NCBI GenBank assembly: GCA_905182985.1
Contig: CAJJDN010000009.1
Coordinates: 255,894-319,893 of the forward strand
Length of the DNA: 64,000 bases
From: Paramecium sonneborni
Lineage: Eukaryota > Ciliophora > Oligohymenophorea > Peniculida > Parameciidae
Direction: 5' to 3'
Below, piece by piece: positions 37,476 through 49,232 of this stretch. Every line of letters begins with the position of its first letter. Position 1 is the stretch's first letter. The notes beneath the pieces are model-generated. The model saw only the letters and a program-made list of their open reading frames with translations. It had not been told where the DNA came from and did not search any database. The position numbers were made by a program, and so were the translations under genes.

Positions 37476-38489
37476 ATTTTCATTTTACTTTTATTATATT
37501 ATTTGAATAACTATCTTCAATTTTTATTTAATTATTATATTACATTTGTTAATGTAATCTAAAATCAAATATAAAGAAATTGTATTAAGTAAATTATATA
37601 AAATAATAACTAAATTAACATTCATAAGAGATTAACCCTAAAATATACAAATATACTGTTTACCAATCACTTATTTACATTTTAAATAATCATTCAAAAA
37701 TTTGATAAAGAACCAATATAAACAAATACATAAAAAATCAATTAAAGAAAATTAGATACTAATTATTCTCTCAAAATATAAATTATAGTAAATTAGAAAT
37801 ATAATGAAAATGATATAGATAAACAATTTATGAAAATCAAAATCTAACAATTCCTTTAGATCAAAAGAGAACTAAATAATAAATTTCAAAAGTTCTATAG
37901 GCATTTAATTATCACAAAACGTAAGATAAGTATTAAATTTATAATTATATAAATATAATAATAAGAAAATTAAAAACATAAAATCTTAAGAGAAAAAAAA
38001 TGATTGATGTATTAGAAAAGGAAATCAAGTATAAAGTAAATTGATTATATTAATTATTTGATATGAAGAGAACAAACTTAGAAATAGAGAATAATTAAAT
38101 AGATAAATTAAAATGAAAAAAATAATTGAATTTTTCTGAATAAGCTCAATTTAAGAAATAAAACGCTTTAAATAATACATCAAAATAATTTTTTTATATT
38201 AGAAACTTTTAGTATGGATAGTAGAATGAATTAATTCAACATAAAAATATTTTTATTGTTTCTTGTCTGAACAACCAAATATTATATTAAGACTAATATT
38301 CGGTGAAAACAACAGAATCTGATTTTATTCTTTTGTTATAGCATATTATTATTGATAATAATAAGCTGGTAAATAAGAATAATAATTCGATAATAATAAA
38401 ATATATAATTTTGTTCCTACTATAAAATAATTTTATGGGAACTATTCTAGTTTATTTGAAAAAATACTATATAATTAATTGTAATATTG
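37476..38489 (+). other. Unresolved coding-like region (decayed or intron-rich gene)
   Basis: Several short stretches look coding in different frames on the plus strand: 'LTIPLDQKRTKQQISKVLQA' near 37.85 kb, 'RTNLEIENNQIDKLK' near 38.07 kb followed after one in-frame TGA by 'QLNFSEQAQFKKQNALNN', and 'YNFVPTIKQFYGNYSSLF' near 38.43 kb, ending at a TGA that overlaps the CNOT11 start codon. I could not connect them with a convincing set of introns. It is either an unknown gene with odd introns or a pseudogene. Confidence 0.45.
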
Positions 38490-39802
38490 ATGATTTCTAA
38501 TTCTGATATTGAAACAATAAATAAATTTATTCTTGAAGCCAATGGAACTATGGAAAACATATAGAAAGCTTTTGTGAGAAAATTTTAATAAGAATATGGA
38601 CCTTATATATATTTTTATCAAGGCCTTTGAGATAATGTATGTGAAATAGATGATTAAATTTTTTAGATATTCACAAAAGGTTAAAGACTCTTAATTATTT
38701 ATTTGTTAAATAATTCTGAATTGAGATAATGTTTAACAGATATATCAAGTTATAGTTAGAATTAATTTGAAAAAAAATTCATATAAGATCCATAACTTGT
38801 AAAGCATTATTTTAAGACTTATAAGATAGTATGCTGGCCTTACAATAAAGACCCTTTTAGAAGAATAAGATAAATTTATTACAAGTGATAAACAAATAAA
38901 TAAAGAATAATAAGTGCCTTAAAATTCATCAAATAAAATGAGAAATTTAATATCTATAAATAATAATCCACCTCAGTATATATTTTAATAATAATTTAGT
39001 AAGTTGTAGCAGGATTAAACTTTGGAGAAGTGTTAAAATGGATTCGATATTGATTATTTAAGATTAATTCCAAATATTGTTTAGAATCGATATGATTGGA
39101 TAGATTTTTATTAATTTAATAATATATAATGGGATTATTCATTATAAATAAATTATGATAAATTAAGTTAGATAAAGGAAATTATGTAAAAAGCTTAAAT
39201 AGAATAATTATCAGAAGATGAATTGAAAGTATTAAATGTTAATAATTAAATTAGTAATTTCAAGATTATTTGAAGAAAGAAAATAATAATTTATTGATAA
39301 ATAATGGATTGTTAAATTTTAATTTAAGTGATTTGATAGAAAAGAACTTAAATTTAGCCTTTTTTTTGTTTTGTAAATATTTTCCAAATGTAGAATTTTT
39401 AGAGTAATAATAATATAATAGAAATAGTTTGATGGATGGATTAGTGACAATTGATATAACACCAAATTCATTAGAAATAATGTGTATGATAATATAATAA
39501 TATCATAAACCATAAGAATACTTGAATTATTATGTGAATTATTGTATATAATTCTGTTCAAATATTAAAGTAATTAAAAATTATAAGAAATAGGATAAAG
39601 GATCGTAAATAAAAATGATAAAATATTTGACAATATTTTTGAAACATCTAATAAATAAAAAAATGTTAAAGACTTAAGAATTATAGACAGAGGTATGATG
39701 AAATAATGATGAATTTAGTTGCAAGCATTTTCAATAGAATTTTCAAATATAGGAGAAACATCTAGTCTATTCAAATTGATAAAGAATGATTAATAATAAT
39801 GA
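38490..39802 (+). CDS. CNOT11: CNOT11 orthologue (CCR4-NOT complex subunit)
   Basis: Model of 397 residues with introns at 38574-38592 (19 nt), 38641-38666 (26), 38829-38850 (22), 39254-39279 (26) and 39693-39718 (26). The C-terminal domain is diagnostic: 'NLLINNGLLNFNLSDLIEKN', 'DGLVTIDITPNSLEIM', 'EYLNYYVNYCIQFCSNIK', 'FLKHLINKKMLKTQELQTEL', 'QAFSIEFSNIGETSSLFKLI' follow human CNOT11 step by step, as does 'IQWDYSLQINY' upstream. The subunit helps anchor the CCR4-NOT deadenylase scaffold in mRNA decay. The first two introns are the least certain: without them the same frame has one TGA at about 38629. The start at 38490 overlaps the stop of the preceding region. Confidence 0.85.
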
Positions 39803-39901
39803 TATGTATAATAAGATTATGTTGATTTTAAGAGTTTAGATAATGTTTTTTGATAATTCTGATTTTAAATTATTGAATAAATATAAAATACTAAATTATT
39901 A

Positions 39902-42900
39902 ATGGATCAACCAATGGTAAGTCCAAGAAATGTAACAGAAGGACATGACGTATCTAATTTGATTACTTTTCGGTATTCAACAGATTAATATTGTACATTA
40001 TTTATGATTAAAATGCAGTATTACCTTCATAAAGAAACTAAGGAATAAATACAATGAGATAAAAAATATAGGATTCTGATAGCAAAGCTATACTGGATGC
40101 TGGTTAAAATAATGAAGAAGAAGAACCATCAATAAGTTCATCTGAATCAGAGTAAAGTGTCAGTAAGAAGGGATCTGAGACTATGAAATTAGGATCTTAA
40201 AGTAAGGTTGAACATGCTGAAAGATAGTATAAAACTGAAGAATTGTCACCTGTAGATGGAGGATGGACTAATATTATTTGGAAAAGAGGATCGTTGAGAA
40301 TTATGACATATGTTGTCAGATTTGTTATTTCTATTCTAATTAACTCAGAAAAAACTAAGTTCTCATTTATGAATCGAAAATAATTCAATGCCATTAATGA
40401 TATTACAGGAATTTATCAATTTTATGAAGAGAATAAACTCATTAGATAGAGAATCAAAAAGAAATTCAAAGTAATCTTATGAATTAAATTTATAGCAAAT
40501 TCTTAAATAATACATTTAAAAAAATATATGTTACAAAGTATTTAGAAATGGATTTGAAGCTCTACTTAATAAATGTCTTTTTGTTATAGATCCATCAAGT
40601 ACTGTTAAAATATTATGGGATTTTTTTATGTTATTTGTGCTATCATGGTAAATGGTTTTTGTTCCTTTAAAAATTTGTTTTTTTATTGAAATACAAGATC
40701 CCATCTTAAATTTCATTTTAAATTACTTACCTGTTTATGTATATTTAATGGAAATTGTTTTGACATTTTTAACAGGCTTTTATGAACATGGAGTTTTAAT
40801 TATGGATTAAAAATAAGTAGCTAAACACTATTTTAAAAAATCATTCCTTTATGATTTATTAAATGTATTGCCATTATTGGTAAGTGCATATTATGTTTAA
40901 TCTAATTGGTTAGAATTTTCAGTTTTAATTAAAATTAAAACATTAAAGTTTTTATCGGATTAAATTGAAGAAGTATTTGGATTGAGAACTAATTATTAAA
41001 CTTTAATTGATGTTTTAAGATTGATGATATAATTTATATTTTTGTCTCATTTATTTGGTTGTTTATGGCATTACGTAGGAATTCTCTAAGGAGAGTATGG
41101 GTAAGATGTACTTGAATAACTTGTAGAATTATGAATACATGGATAAACGCATTGGAGTTGAGAGATGAGAGTTGGTAGATCAGATATATCAACTCTATAT
41201 ATTGGAGTTCGATCACAACGTTGACTATTGGATATGGTGATATAACTCCGTAGAGTAGTGTTGAGAAGATATTTACAGTAGGAGTAGCTGTATTTAGTAG
41301 TGTTGTGTTTGCATATACAATTTCTAGTATTGGGTAAATATTCAGTCAATTAAATGAAAATAAAAAGAATCAGAGATACAAAATGAATCTGATTTAATAA
41401 TTTATTGGTTAGAGAGGAGTAAATAAGTAATTACAAAATAAAGTCAAGAAATTCTTTGAATACTTTATTCAGATAGATCATTCATAAGATAGTGAATGTG
41501 AATTATTATTAAATTCTTTGGAGCCATCTTTAAAGAATGAATTGAAAATAGACATATATAAAAAATACATAATGAAATCTAAACTCTTTAAATCTACTTT
41601 TTCAGCAGAGTATAATTATTAATTTAAAGATTAGATTTTTAGATTGTCTTTGTTAATTGGTTTAAGAACGCTAATATACACCAGATGAATAGATTTGTGC
41701 AGCTGATAGTTATGTCGAAGAATTGTGTTTTATTTTGAAGGGGGAAATCTCCTTGTAAATTTAATTGAATAATTGTAATTAAACAATAACATTCATTATG
41801 TAGAATCTGGTAAATCACATTAAATTAGTCTCTTAAAAAAAAATCATATTTTAGGAGAAAGATTCTTTATTACAGGAGATAGATTGCCCTATGCAGGAAA
41901 AGCAATTTCAGCTGTACGAGTTGCCTTTATAAATAAAAATTAATTCTTTAATCTATTGAAATAGCACCCATAAGAATAAGAGAGATTTTTGGAAGCTAAA
42001 AATAAGGTTATTTTAAAAGAGAGAGTTAAAGTTTAAGGTTGTGAGCTATGCTATTAGAATCATTAAGTTTTGTAATGTCCATTTGTTTTTTATTATCCTA
42101 ATGTTAGAGTAATTGTTAAAAGATAAGAAAACATAACATAAAAACGATAATTTAAAAAAAGATCCTATATAAAAAGCCATGTATATATTTATATATATAT
42201 TATGTTTTTAGAAATCTCTATAAGATAGAGGTGGCATTTAATACTAGCTAATATCTTATGCTTTAGATAAAAATTTATTGCATGAAGAATCTCTTGATGA
42301 ATCCTTAATTAAAAATATGGATTTATAGTTTATAGAACCTACAAAAAAATAATTAAATAAAATACATACTGATACTTCTGCTGATTAATAATAATTAGAT
42401 TAATCTCATCCATTTTAAAATTAAACACCTTTACGTCCTAGTTGTGAATAATTTAGTGAAGATAGTGAAATTGGAACGAGTAAAACAAATAAAACTTCAA
42501 ATAATGGATTATAAAAATTAATTACTATTAGATAAATCTCACAATAAAGTCAAAATTAATAAAACTAATAAAATTAACAAAAAAAATTAGATAAACTCAA
42601 ATAGATGAGTTTCAAAATTAAAAAAAATGACTTTAGACCTCCTGAAATTGTAGAATTATAAAAAATTGAAGAAATTCAATCTTTTGAATCACCTTAGTGT
42701 TCTGCCCAAAAAACAAATTAATAATCTGTTTTCTTTCATCTTAATGAAAATCTTATAACAACAGAATTATAGATTAAAAGAATATTATGGGAAGAATATG
42801 TATAATCTCAAATAATTGAAGATAAAGAGAGATTCGATTAAAAAAAGGATTATTAATTGTTTTATCCAAATTGTAATTTAGATAAAGTTTTAGATTTAAT

Positions 42901-43075
42901 TAATATTAAAGTCAATTAAAGAAAAAAGTAATAATAAAAATCAAGATTGACTACTCTAGGTAAGAATAGATTAGGTTAATTATAAAATATATCTGTAAGA
43001 CCTAGAAAGAGTATGATAACAATAGATTAAGTATTTTCGTAAGAAGAAGATAGATAAAAAAGTCTAAAACTATGA
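39902..43075 (+). CDS. Six-TM cyclic-nucleotide-type K+ channel
   Basis: About 1021 residues; introns 39993-40018 (26 nt), 40471-40495 (25), 41101-41126 (26) and 42181-42211 (31). S1-S6 lie at about 215-450, with the K+ selectivity filter 'TLTIGYGDITP' at about 415. S4 is weakly basic, as in many ciliate CNG/HCN-like channels. A cyclic-nucleotide-binding domain follows ('CFILKGEISL', 'HILGERFFITGDRLPYAG'), then a long Q/S-rich tail. Within the CNBD (about 41660-41760) the reading frame is displaced by one base and returns, so the flanking frames agree; two small indels or two unusual introns are possible. Paramecium has a large expanded K+ channel set, and this one fits it. Ciliary excitability is a likely role but not shown. 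Confidence 0.85.
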
Positions 43076-43155
43076 TAATTAAAAATTGATGTAAAACTAT
43101 ATTAAAATTATGATTAGATTTATAATAAATAATAAAACAATTATACCATCAAAAA

Positions 43156-44567
43156 TCAAGTATCTAAATTGTCTGCATCATAGTTGTAAGATCCAAATTA
43201 TTAATTCCATTTTAAATAATCTTTTAAGTCATTTTGATTTACTGTAGGTTTGACAATTTAAAGTGCTCTTTTAAAATCATCTATTGTAGTTGCTCTAATT
43301 TAATCTAATTTCAAATTTTTAATAGTATACATTTTAGCAGCATCTCTAATAGAATACATACAAGCCTACTTAATATTTATATTTAATTACTTCTCTACTT
43401 AGATTTCTGATATCAGCACCTGAATATCCTTTAGTTAATTCAACTAAAGTTGACAATTCAGAAGTGTTCATTTCAATTCTTTTTCCTTCTTTTGCTTCTT
43501 TAATAATTAAATTCTCAAAATATGATAATCTTCCCTCTTTATTAGGTAAAGGAATATAAATCTTTTTTTAGAATCTCCTTTTAATGGCATCATCCAATTC
43601 TTAAGGTCTATTAGTAGCCCCTATAAAAACAATTCTTTCACATCCTCCTCTTGTTGCTCCTTCTAATTAAACCATAAATTCTGTTTTAATTTATCTACTA
43701 GTTTCATTATCTTTTTCAGATCTAGCACACAATAAAGAATCAATTTCATCAAAAAATATAACACTAGGTTATCTTTAAGCAGCTAAAGCAAATAAAGCTC
43801 TAACAGTTTTTTCACCTTCCCCAACATATTTAGATGTTAATGTAGATGCTTTTATAGAAAAGAAAGTTGCTTTTCCTTCACTTGCTATAGCTTTACCTAT
43901 CATGGTTTTTCCTGTTCCTGGGGGTCCAAATAATAATAATCCACTTCCTGGAGCTATTATACCTTCAAATAATTTGGGATTCTCTAAAGGCCATAATGCT
44001 ATCTCTACTACTTAATCTCTTACATGATCTAAACCTACTATATCTGTCCATTATGTTGGCCTATCCATTATTTCTATTATATCAGATTCTATTTTATTTA
44101 TTATATTATCTTCAAAATTAGTCTAATTTTATTATTTCTCATTTTTTAATTATATTTATTCCTATCTACCTTTATCACCTACCTTTGTTGGAGGCTGAAA
44201 TCTTTTCTTTGGCATTAATTAATTTGCTTATACAAAACCCAATTATTATTATTAGTTTTATTATTAAGGTTATTAGATCTAATTTTAACACTATTAAGTT
44301 TATTAAACTTATTAAACTTAATCCATTTTTATATCTTACTTCTTTATGTTCCCTGGAATATTTAATTTTATATATTCAGATCTATTTGCTATAAATTATT
44401 TCATCTAAGAATAATTTATACATTTTAGATCTAAATGAACCTTCAAAAGGGATTGCTTATTTTTTTAATTTTTCAAAAATACTTCAGTCTATTCTTATAT
44501 TATAGTAATTACTTTAATTACTTAAATTTAGAAAATTTTGATTTTTTGCTTCAAATTTAGTAATCAT
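43156..44567 (-). CDS. FIGNL1: Fidgetin-like 1 AAA ATPase
   Basis: 456 residues; introns 44494-44512 (19 nt) and 43369-43390 (22). After a Q-rich N-terminus of about 150 residues comes a meiotic-clade AAA module: '[17 protein letters not shown]', Walker A '[15 protein letters not shown]' (about 210), '[19 protein letters not shown]', Walker B '[11 protein letters not shown]' (about 264), 'GATNRPQELDDA', arginine fingers 'IKRRF' and the Vps4-type C-terminal helix 'FGSYNYD'. The 'SLTSKWVGEGEK' and 'FG' tail patterns favour FIGNL1 over katanin or spastin. FIGNL1 acts in recombination (RAD51 removal) and microtubule severing. It starts 34 bp after the end of the next gene upstream on the same strand. 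Confidence 0.9.
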
Positions 44568-44601
44568 TTCAAAAAAAATAAATATTAATATATATTTACT
44601 A

Positions 44602-45820
44602 TCAATTAAATAATTATTATTATTAAGATGTGAATTAGTAAAATGAATTATTCTCTTGGTATTAATTATTAAACTTCCAATCAATGAGATTCAGCTTTTC
44701 TTATTATCTTCTCTCTAAAATTATAATAGGAATTTAGCAGATCACTGGAACAGCCAAATTAGTTAGCAATCCATCCTTAATTATAAATAATTTATAATTA
44801 CAGCAAATGCCTCTACTTATAAGATGTAACGATTATGAATAAACTACATTTTGACAGTTGCTTTTAAATCATTTGGAATTGTAATAGAACATTTTAATAT
44901 TTCACTTCTCTTTCCTGAAGCAATCCCAGGTAAAATATTAGAATATAATATTTTATTTTCTATTTGTCTCTCATTTTCATCATCATCAGTAAAACTTAAA
45001 AAATGGTTTAATTTCACTTCCACTTTTGTTATTTATCTTTAAGATCTAGTACTATTTAATATATATTCTAATTCTAAAACCTCTCCAGGTTTATATAAAT
45101 TTTTTGCAGTTCTGATCCTTAATTCAATCATCCCACGATGTATACAGAAGAACTAAACAATATTACCTTCACTTTCTCGCTTTTGCTCAATTTATTTATA
45201 TCTACTATTGATATACACTGGTATACTATTTTATATTATCACTTAATTCGATTATGAATCACTTATTTTTAAGTAGATTTTATACTATATTTTAGCCTAT
45301 TACTATCCTAAATTTATTAATCAAATTATACCATCAGATTTTTTATAACAAAAACTAGAATTCATACCAAACTTAGTAGGAACTTAAAACGGTAGTTTAT
45401 AATCTCCACTTTAAATTTTTCCTCTATAGAGATCCTATATATGAGTGTAATCATCATTCACTCCATATTGTCTAGTAATTTAGAACATAGTTCCATTAAG
45501 TAATTCATATTTTTTCTTGGGATTAATTTACATTTTAAAATTTCTTGGAGAATCTAAAGTAATTTAAATTTGCTTATTTTTTTCCAATAACTTCTCTGGA
45601 ATCATTTAAGGGTTATTTACATCAAATGGAATCAAATATTAAAATTTAATATTACTTATCGTTTATGTAATATTTTGGAATATTCAATTGCAACGAATAT
45701 CAATTAAACATGAGCTTGCTGTATTTCATCAATTAACCTGACGTAACAGATTCCATCAATATTTTCCCCTGCACTTGACACTGGATTCTTAATCCAGAAT
45801 AAAATTTGATTCGAAATCAT
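44602..45820 (-). CDS. Arrestin-fold protein, one apparent frameshift
   Basis: About 389 codons with introns 45308-45331 (24 nt) and 44776-44801 (26, ending AAG). The pattern 'QILFWIKNPVSSAGENIDGI' at the start, 'GDYKLPFQVPTKFGMNSSF' in the middle and 'GDYKLP/FxxP' type strands, then 'IRTAKNLYKPGEVLELEYIL' opening a second beta sandwich and 'PVICQIPIIIL' near the end, is that of alpha-arrestin/VPS26-type two-lobe arrestins. Around 45660-45680 the frame must slip by one base; no intron of the right length was found. Arrestins act as adaptors for receptor sorting. A one-base error or a recent lesion are equally possible. Confidence 0.65.
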
Positions 45821-45943
45821 TTTATACTAAAAGTATTAATTGATATTATTTATATATGAATTATAAGCTTTAAAATAATTCATTTTTAATTTTTATATGC
45901 CATAATCAACTATTTTGAATTAATTAAATTAACAGTTAATTAA

Positions 45944-46467
45944 ATGAGCTACTCATAAGAGTTCTCTCCTTTATCTATGAAAGAGGAGATTTTTTTTAAA
46001 AATGAATCAGAATCTACATCATTAGAATAATAATTACAGATAGCTAATGAAAAAGTCATTTAACTTATGCAATATTAATAATAATTAAGGTATTTTTATC
46101 TTAGTATCTGAGTGAAGAACTAGAGCATTTACATTATAAATATAGAGAGACCTAATAAGAAAATGAAATACTTTCAAATTAATTACGCTAAGGGCCAGAT
46201 GAAGCTAAATTTCTTAATTGTGTTCTTGATATGGTTCGTGTCTGTCATCCTTAAGATAAACCAATCACATTAAAATATGCATGGAAATGGTTAAAATATG
46301 TTGTCGATGATTATATTGAATTAAGAAAAAGAAATAAAAGTGCTAATACTTAAAGTGAAGTATTCAAAAATCCAAAAAAAAACTCTATTGTTGTTGGTGA
46401 TTTATTAAGAAAGAATTGCCAGGTTGCAGAAAGTTAATATATCAAAAATTCTAAATGCCATAATTGA
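45944..46467 (+). CDS. Coiled-coil protein of unknown function
   Basis: 166 residues after removing a 23-nt intron at 46090-46112 (GTATTT...CTGAG). Residues 1-90 form a Glu/Gln/Leu coiled coil, followed by a compact, aromatic-rich helical part ('NCVLDMVRVCHPQDKPITLK', 'YAWKWLKYVVDDYIELRKR') and a basic tail. No known domain recognised. It is divergent from the arrestin-like gene (123 bp between starts) and 77 bp upstream of CHMP6. Confidence 0.7.
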
Positions 46468-46543
46468 TAGTTAATATATAATTTTTGTTGCTTATAAATT
46501 AACAAAGCATAAAATATTTTAAATAAATAAATTAATTATTTAC

Positions 46544-47295
46544 ATGGGCAATTTGTTTGGTAAAAGTGATAAGCAAAAAAAACAATAAAAATAACAACAA
46601 TCATCTTATCCAACCAAATCTTCATTTCCATCATAAAAGAAGGAATTAAGTGAGGGTGAAAAAATGAGAATGAAATTGTAACATCACAGAGATGAATTAA
46701 GAAACAAAAGAAAACAAATTGATTTATAAATTGAAACCTATGAAAAAGAAATAAAAGTATAATCATGTTGATTTATTATAGACATTAATCTAAAATAATA
46801 AAAAAGATTAGGCTAAGTTTGTATTATAAAGAAAATTGTTGTATGACAAGTTTCTTGATAATATTATGGAGAAAGAACAAATTATAGAAAAATCTATTAT
46901 CTCTGTAGATTAAATGCAATCTGTAATATTGATTTAATCAATAGGATAAAGAAATGGCAGATATTATTAATTAAACAAATGATGTTATGAAAGATATCTA
47001 AGCATCTATTGATTAAGATAAATTAAGAGATGCTTTTGCCGATATGTAAGAATAGTCATAGAAAAACGAAGAAATGAATTAAATGTATAAATAATATAAA
47101 GTTGGTGATGAAGATGAAATTAATGAATTATATGGAAAATATGAACAATAGATGTTTAATACCCAACCAAAATAATAAATTTAATAGAAGTAATTTGTTC
47201 CATTACAATAATAATAATAATAATAATAATCATAATAATAATAATAATAATAATAATAAAATGAATATTCAGATAAATTGGCGATGTTAGAATGA
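46544..47295 (+). CDS. CHMP6: CHMP6/Vps20-like ESCRT-III subunit with poly-Gln tail
   Basis: 234 residues; introns 46757-46781 (25 nt) and 46923-46944 (22). The N-terminus 'MGNLFGK' is the myristoylation-type start characteristic of CHMP6/Vps20. A basic helical hairpin ('KMRMKLQHHRDELRNKRKQI') and later acidic helices ('VGDEDEINELYGKYEQQ') match the Snf7 fold. Near the C-terminus a (TAA)n tract encodes about 16 Gln interrupted by one Ser, an unusual feature for this family. Vps20 nucleates ESCRT-III polymers that VPS4 disassembles. The 3' part is duplicated after the gap at 48 kb. Confidence 0.85.
47209..47260 (+). repeat. (TAA)n microsatellite coding poly-Gln
   Basis: About 16 TAA triplets with one TCA, inside the CHMP6 frame. 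In this code TAA is Gln, so it lengthens a poly-Q tail. A second copy lies at 48283-48335. Length variation between alleles at this tract may be what broke the assembly here. Confidence 0.85.
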
Positions 47296-47458
47296 TAATA
47301 ATAATATATAAAAGAATAAATTATTTAAAATTTTCTTCAAGTCAATCGACTGTCATTATCTAGAAAAGAAATTATAGAATATAATTTTTTTTTCTATTAA
47401 ATTAAAAGTATTATTTAGATCCAAATATATGATCAGGTAGAAATTATTTTGATAAAAA

Positions 47459-47760
47459 ATGAATTATAATGAATCATCATAAGAGAACCTGAAATCTATT
47501 TAGGATGTAATTAAATTTTAGGAATAAATTTATTTAAATAATAATAATACAATAAATAAATTGAGATTAAAAATAAAAGATGAATTAAATCAAGAAAATG
47601 AAAGCATAGAAAAAAAAGATTTGAAATTAATTGAAAATCAAATCAAATAAGAAATAATAAATTTATTTTAAAGATAGAATATAATATTTTATATTGAGTA
47701 TAAATGCTATAAAAAGTTTATTAAGAAAGCTTATGATTATATAAATAATATTATTTTTTT
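47459..47760 (+). CDS. Small coiled-coil protein, copy 1
   Basis: Opens at ATG 47459 and reads as a charged coiled coil of about 75 residues ('NKLRLKIKDELNQENESIEK', then 'LIENQIKQEIINLFQRQN'). The frame stays open, without TGA, into the next gene; an intron of 28 nt at about 47701-47728 would give a stop overlapping the start codon of the next gene. The 3' end is therefore uncertain. Identical copy at 48534. Confidence 0.5.
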
Positions 47761-47767
47761 TTTAATT

Positions 47768-48000
47768 ATGAAAATAGAAGTTCATATAAAAGATAAATAA
47801 TTTGCAATAAATTGTGGAGATGGGTTACAGAAAGTGAAATGGTTGGGAGATGTAGCAATATTTCGACATAGTCATTTCTATTCATAAATAAACTCAACAA
47901 CCAAAGGAATAAAATTAGAAAATGGAGAAATGGTTGATTTGAATGCTATAATAAGTAGTACTTTAGCAGAGAATACTCATGTTTGGGTTGTATTAAAAGG
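47768..48000 (+). CDS. Small beta-grasp-like protein, copy 1 (cut by gap)
   Basis: First 77 residues of the protein that is complete at 48843-49187; interrupted by the N run at 48001. See the complete copy. Confidence 0.65.
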
Positions 48001-48282
48001 NNNNNNNNNNNNNNNNNNNNNNNNNNNNNNNNNNNNNNNNNNNNNNNNNNNNNNNNNNNNNNNNNNNNNNNNNNNNNNNNNNNNNNNNNNNNNNNNNNNN
48101 NNNNNNNNNNNNNNNNNNNNNNNNNNNNNNNNNNNNNNNNNNNNNNNNNNNNNNNNNNNNNNNNNNNNNNNNNNNNNNNNNNNNNNNNNNNNNNNNNNNN
48201 NNNNNNNNNNNNNNNNNNNNNNNNNNNNNNNNNNNNNNNNNNNNNNNNNNNNNNNNNNNNNNNNNNNNNNNNNNNNNNNNNN
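48001..48282. other. Assembly gap (282 N)
   Basis: Undetermined bases between two copies of the same sequence. A simple model is that no sequence is missing and 48283-49075 should be superimposed on 47208-48000. Confidence 0.99.
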
Positions 48283-48370
48283 ATAATAATAATAATAATA
48301 ATAATCATAATAATAATAATAATAATAATAATAAAATGAATATTCAGATAAATTGGCGATGTTAGAATGA
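48283..48370 (+). pseudogene. CHMP6 3' end, duplicate
   Basis: Poly-Gln tract and last codons of CHMP6 up to the TGA at 48368-48370, a repeat of 47208-47295. Most likely an assembly duplicate rather than a gene. Confidence 0.8.
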
Positions 48371-48533
48371 TAATAATAATATATAAAAGAATAAATTATT
48401 TAAAATTTTCTTCAAGTCAATCGACTGTCATTATCTAGAAAAGAAATTATAGAATATAATTTTTTTTTCTATTAAATTAAAAGTATTATTTAGATCCAAA
48501 TATATGATCAGGTAGAAATTATTTTGATAAAAA

Positions 48534-48835
48534 ATGAATTATAATGAATCATCATAAGAGAACCTGAAATCTATTTAGGATGTAATTAAATTTTAGGAAT
48601 AAATTTATTTAAATAATAATAATACAATAAATAAATTGAGATTAAAAATAAAAGATGAATTAAATCAAGAAAATGAAAGCATAGAAAAAAAAGATTTGAA
48701 ATTAATTGAAAATCAAATCAAATAAGAAATAATAAATTTATTTTAAAGATAGAATATAATATTTTATATTGAGTATAAATGCTATAAAAAGTTTATTAAG
48801 AAAGCTTATGATTATATAAATAATATTATTTTTTT
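48534..48835 (+). CDS. Small coiled-coil protein, copy 2
   Basis: Identical to 47459-47760 with the same uncertainty at the 3' end. Directly followed by the complete small gene at 48843. Confidence 0.5.
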
Positions 48836-48842
48836 TTTAATT

Positions 48843-49187
48843 ATGAAAATAGAAGTTCATATAAAAGATAAATAATTTGCAATAAATTGTGGAGATGGGT
48901 TACAGAAAGTGAAATGGTTGGGAGATGTAGCAATATTTCGACATAGTCATTTCTATTCATAAATAAACTCAACAACCAAAGGAATAAAATTAGAAAATGG
49001 AGAAATGGTTGATTTGAATGCTATAATAAGTAGTACTTTAGCAGAGAATACTCATGTTTGGGTTGTATTAAAAGGTATTAGTATAAATTTAAAAATTTTA
49101 GAGGACTTAGAAGCTATGGGAGTTGATATGAAATAGTAACAATAATAGCATAAGAGACCAATAACTGCTTTAAGTAGAAAAAAATGA
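48843..49187 (+). CDS. Small conserved-looking protein with ubiquitin-like strand pattern
   Basis: 114 residues, no intron. The order of strands ('MKIEVHIKDKQFAINCGDG', 'VKWLGDVAIFRHSHF', 'GIKLENGEMVDLNAIISSTL', 'THVWVVLKG') suggests a beta-grasp fold: a short N-terminal hairpin, a W-L-G-x-V-A strand, a Leu-Asn helix and a final Val-rich strand. The tail is Gln-rich and basic. I do not recognise the family by name with certainty. The start at 48843 is used because the upstream frame belongs to a coiled-coil gene. Confidence 0.65.
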
Positions 49188-49232
49188 ACATATAAATTAT
49201 TTATACTAATAAATTTAATTGCAAATATTTAT

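Larger units (their letters stand above)
47208..49075 (+). repeat. 793-bp sequence repeated on both sides of a gap
   Basis: Bases 47208-48000 recur as 48283-49075 (offset 1075) with 282 Ns between. The first copy ends and the second begins so that only the second reaches the true 3' end of the small gene. This is the signature of two overlapping contigs placed in line instead of being merged. Confidence 0.93.

Noticed and set aside
40197..41349. Several minus-strand ORFs of 60-87 codons
   Set aside because: They are antisense shadows of the K+ channel gene.
44185..45042. Plus-strand hydrophobic ORFs
   Set aside because: Antisense to FIGNL1 and the arrestin-like gene; they have no independent motifs.
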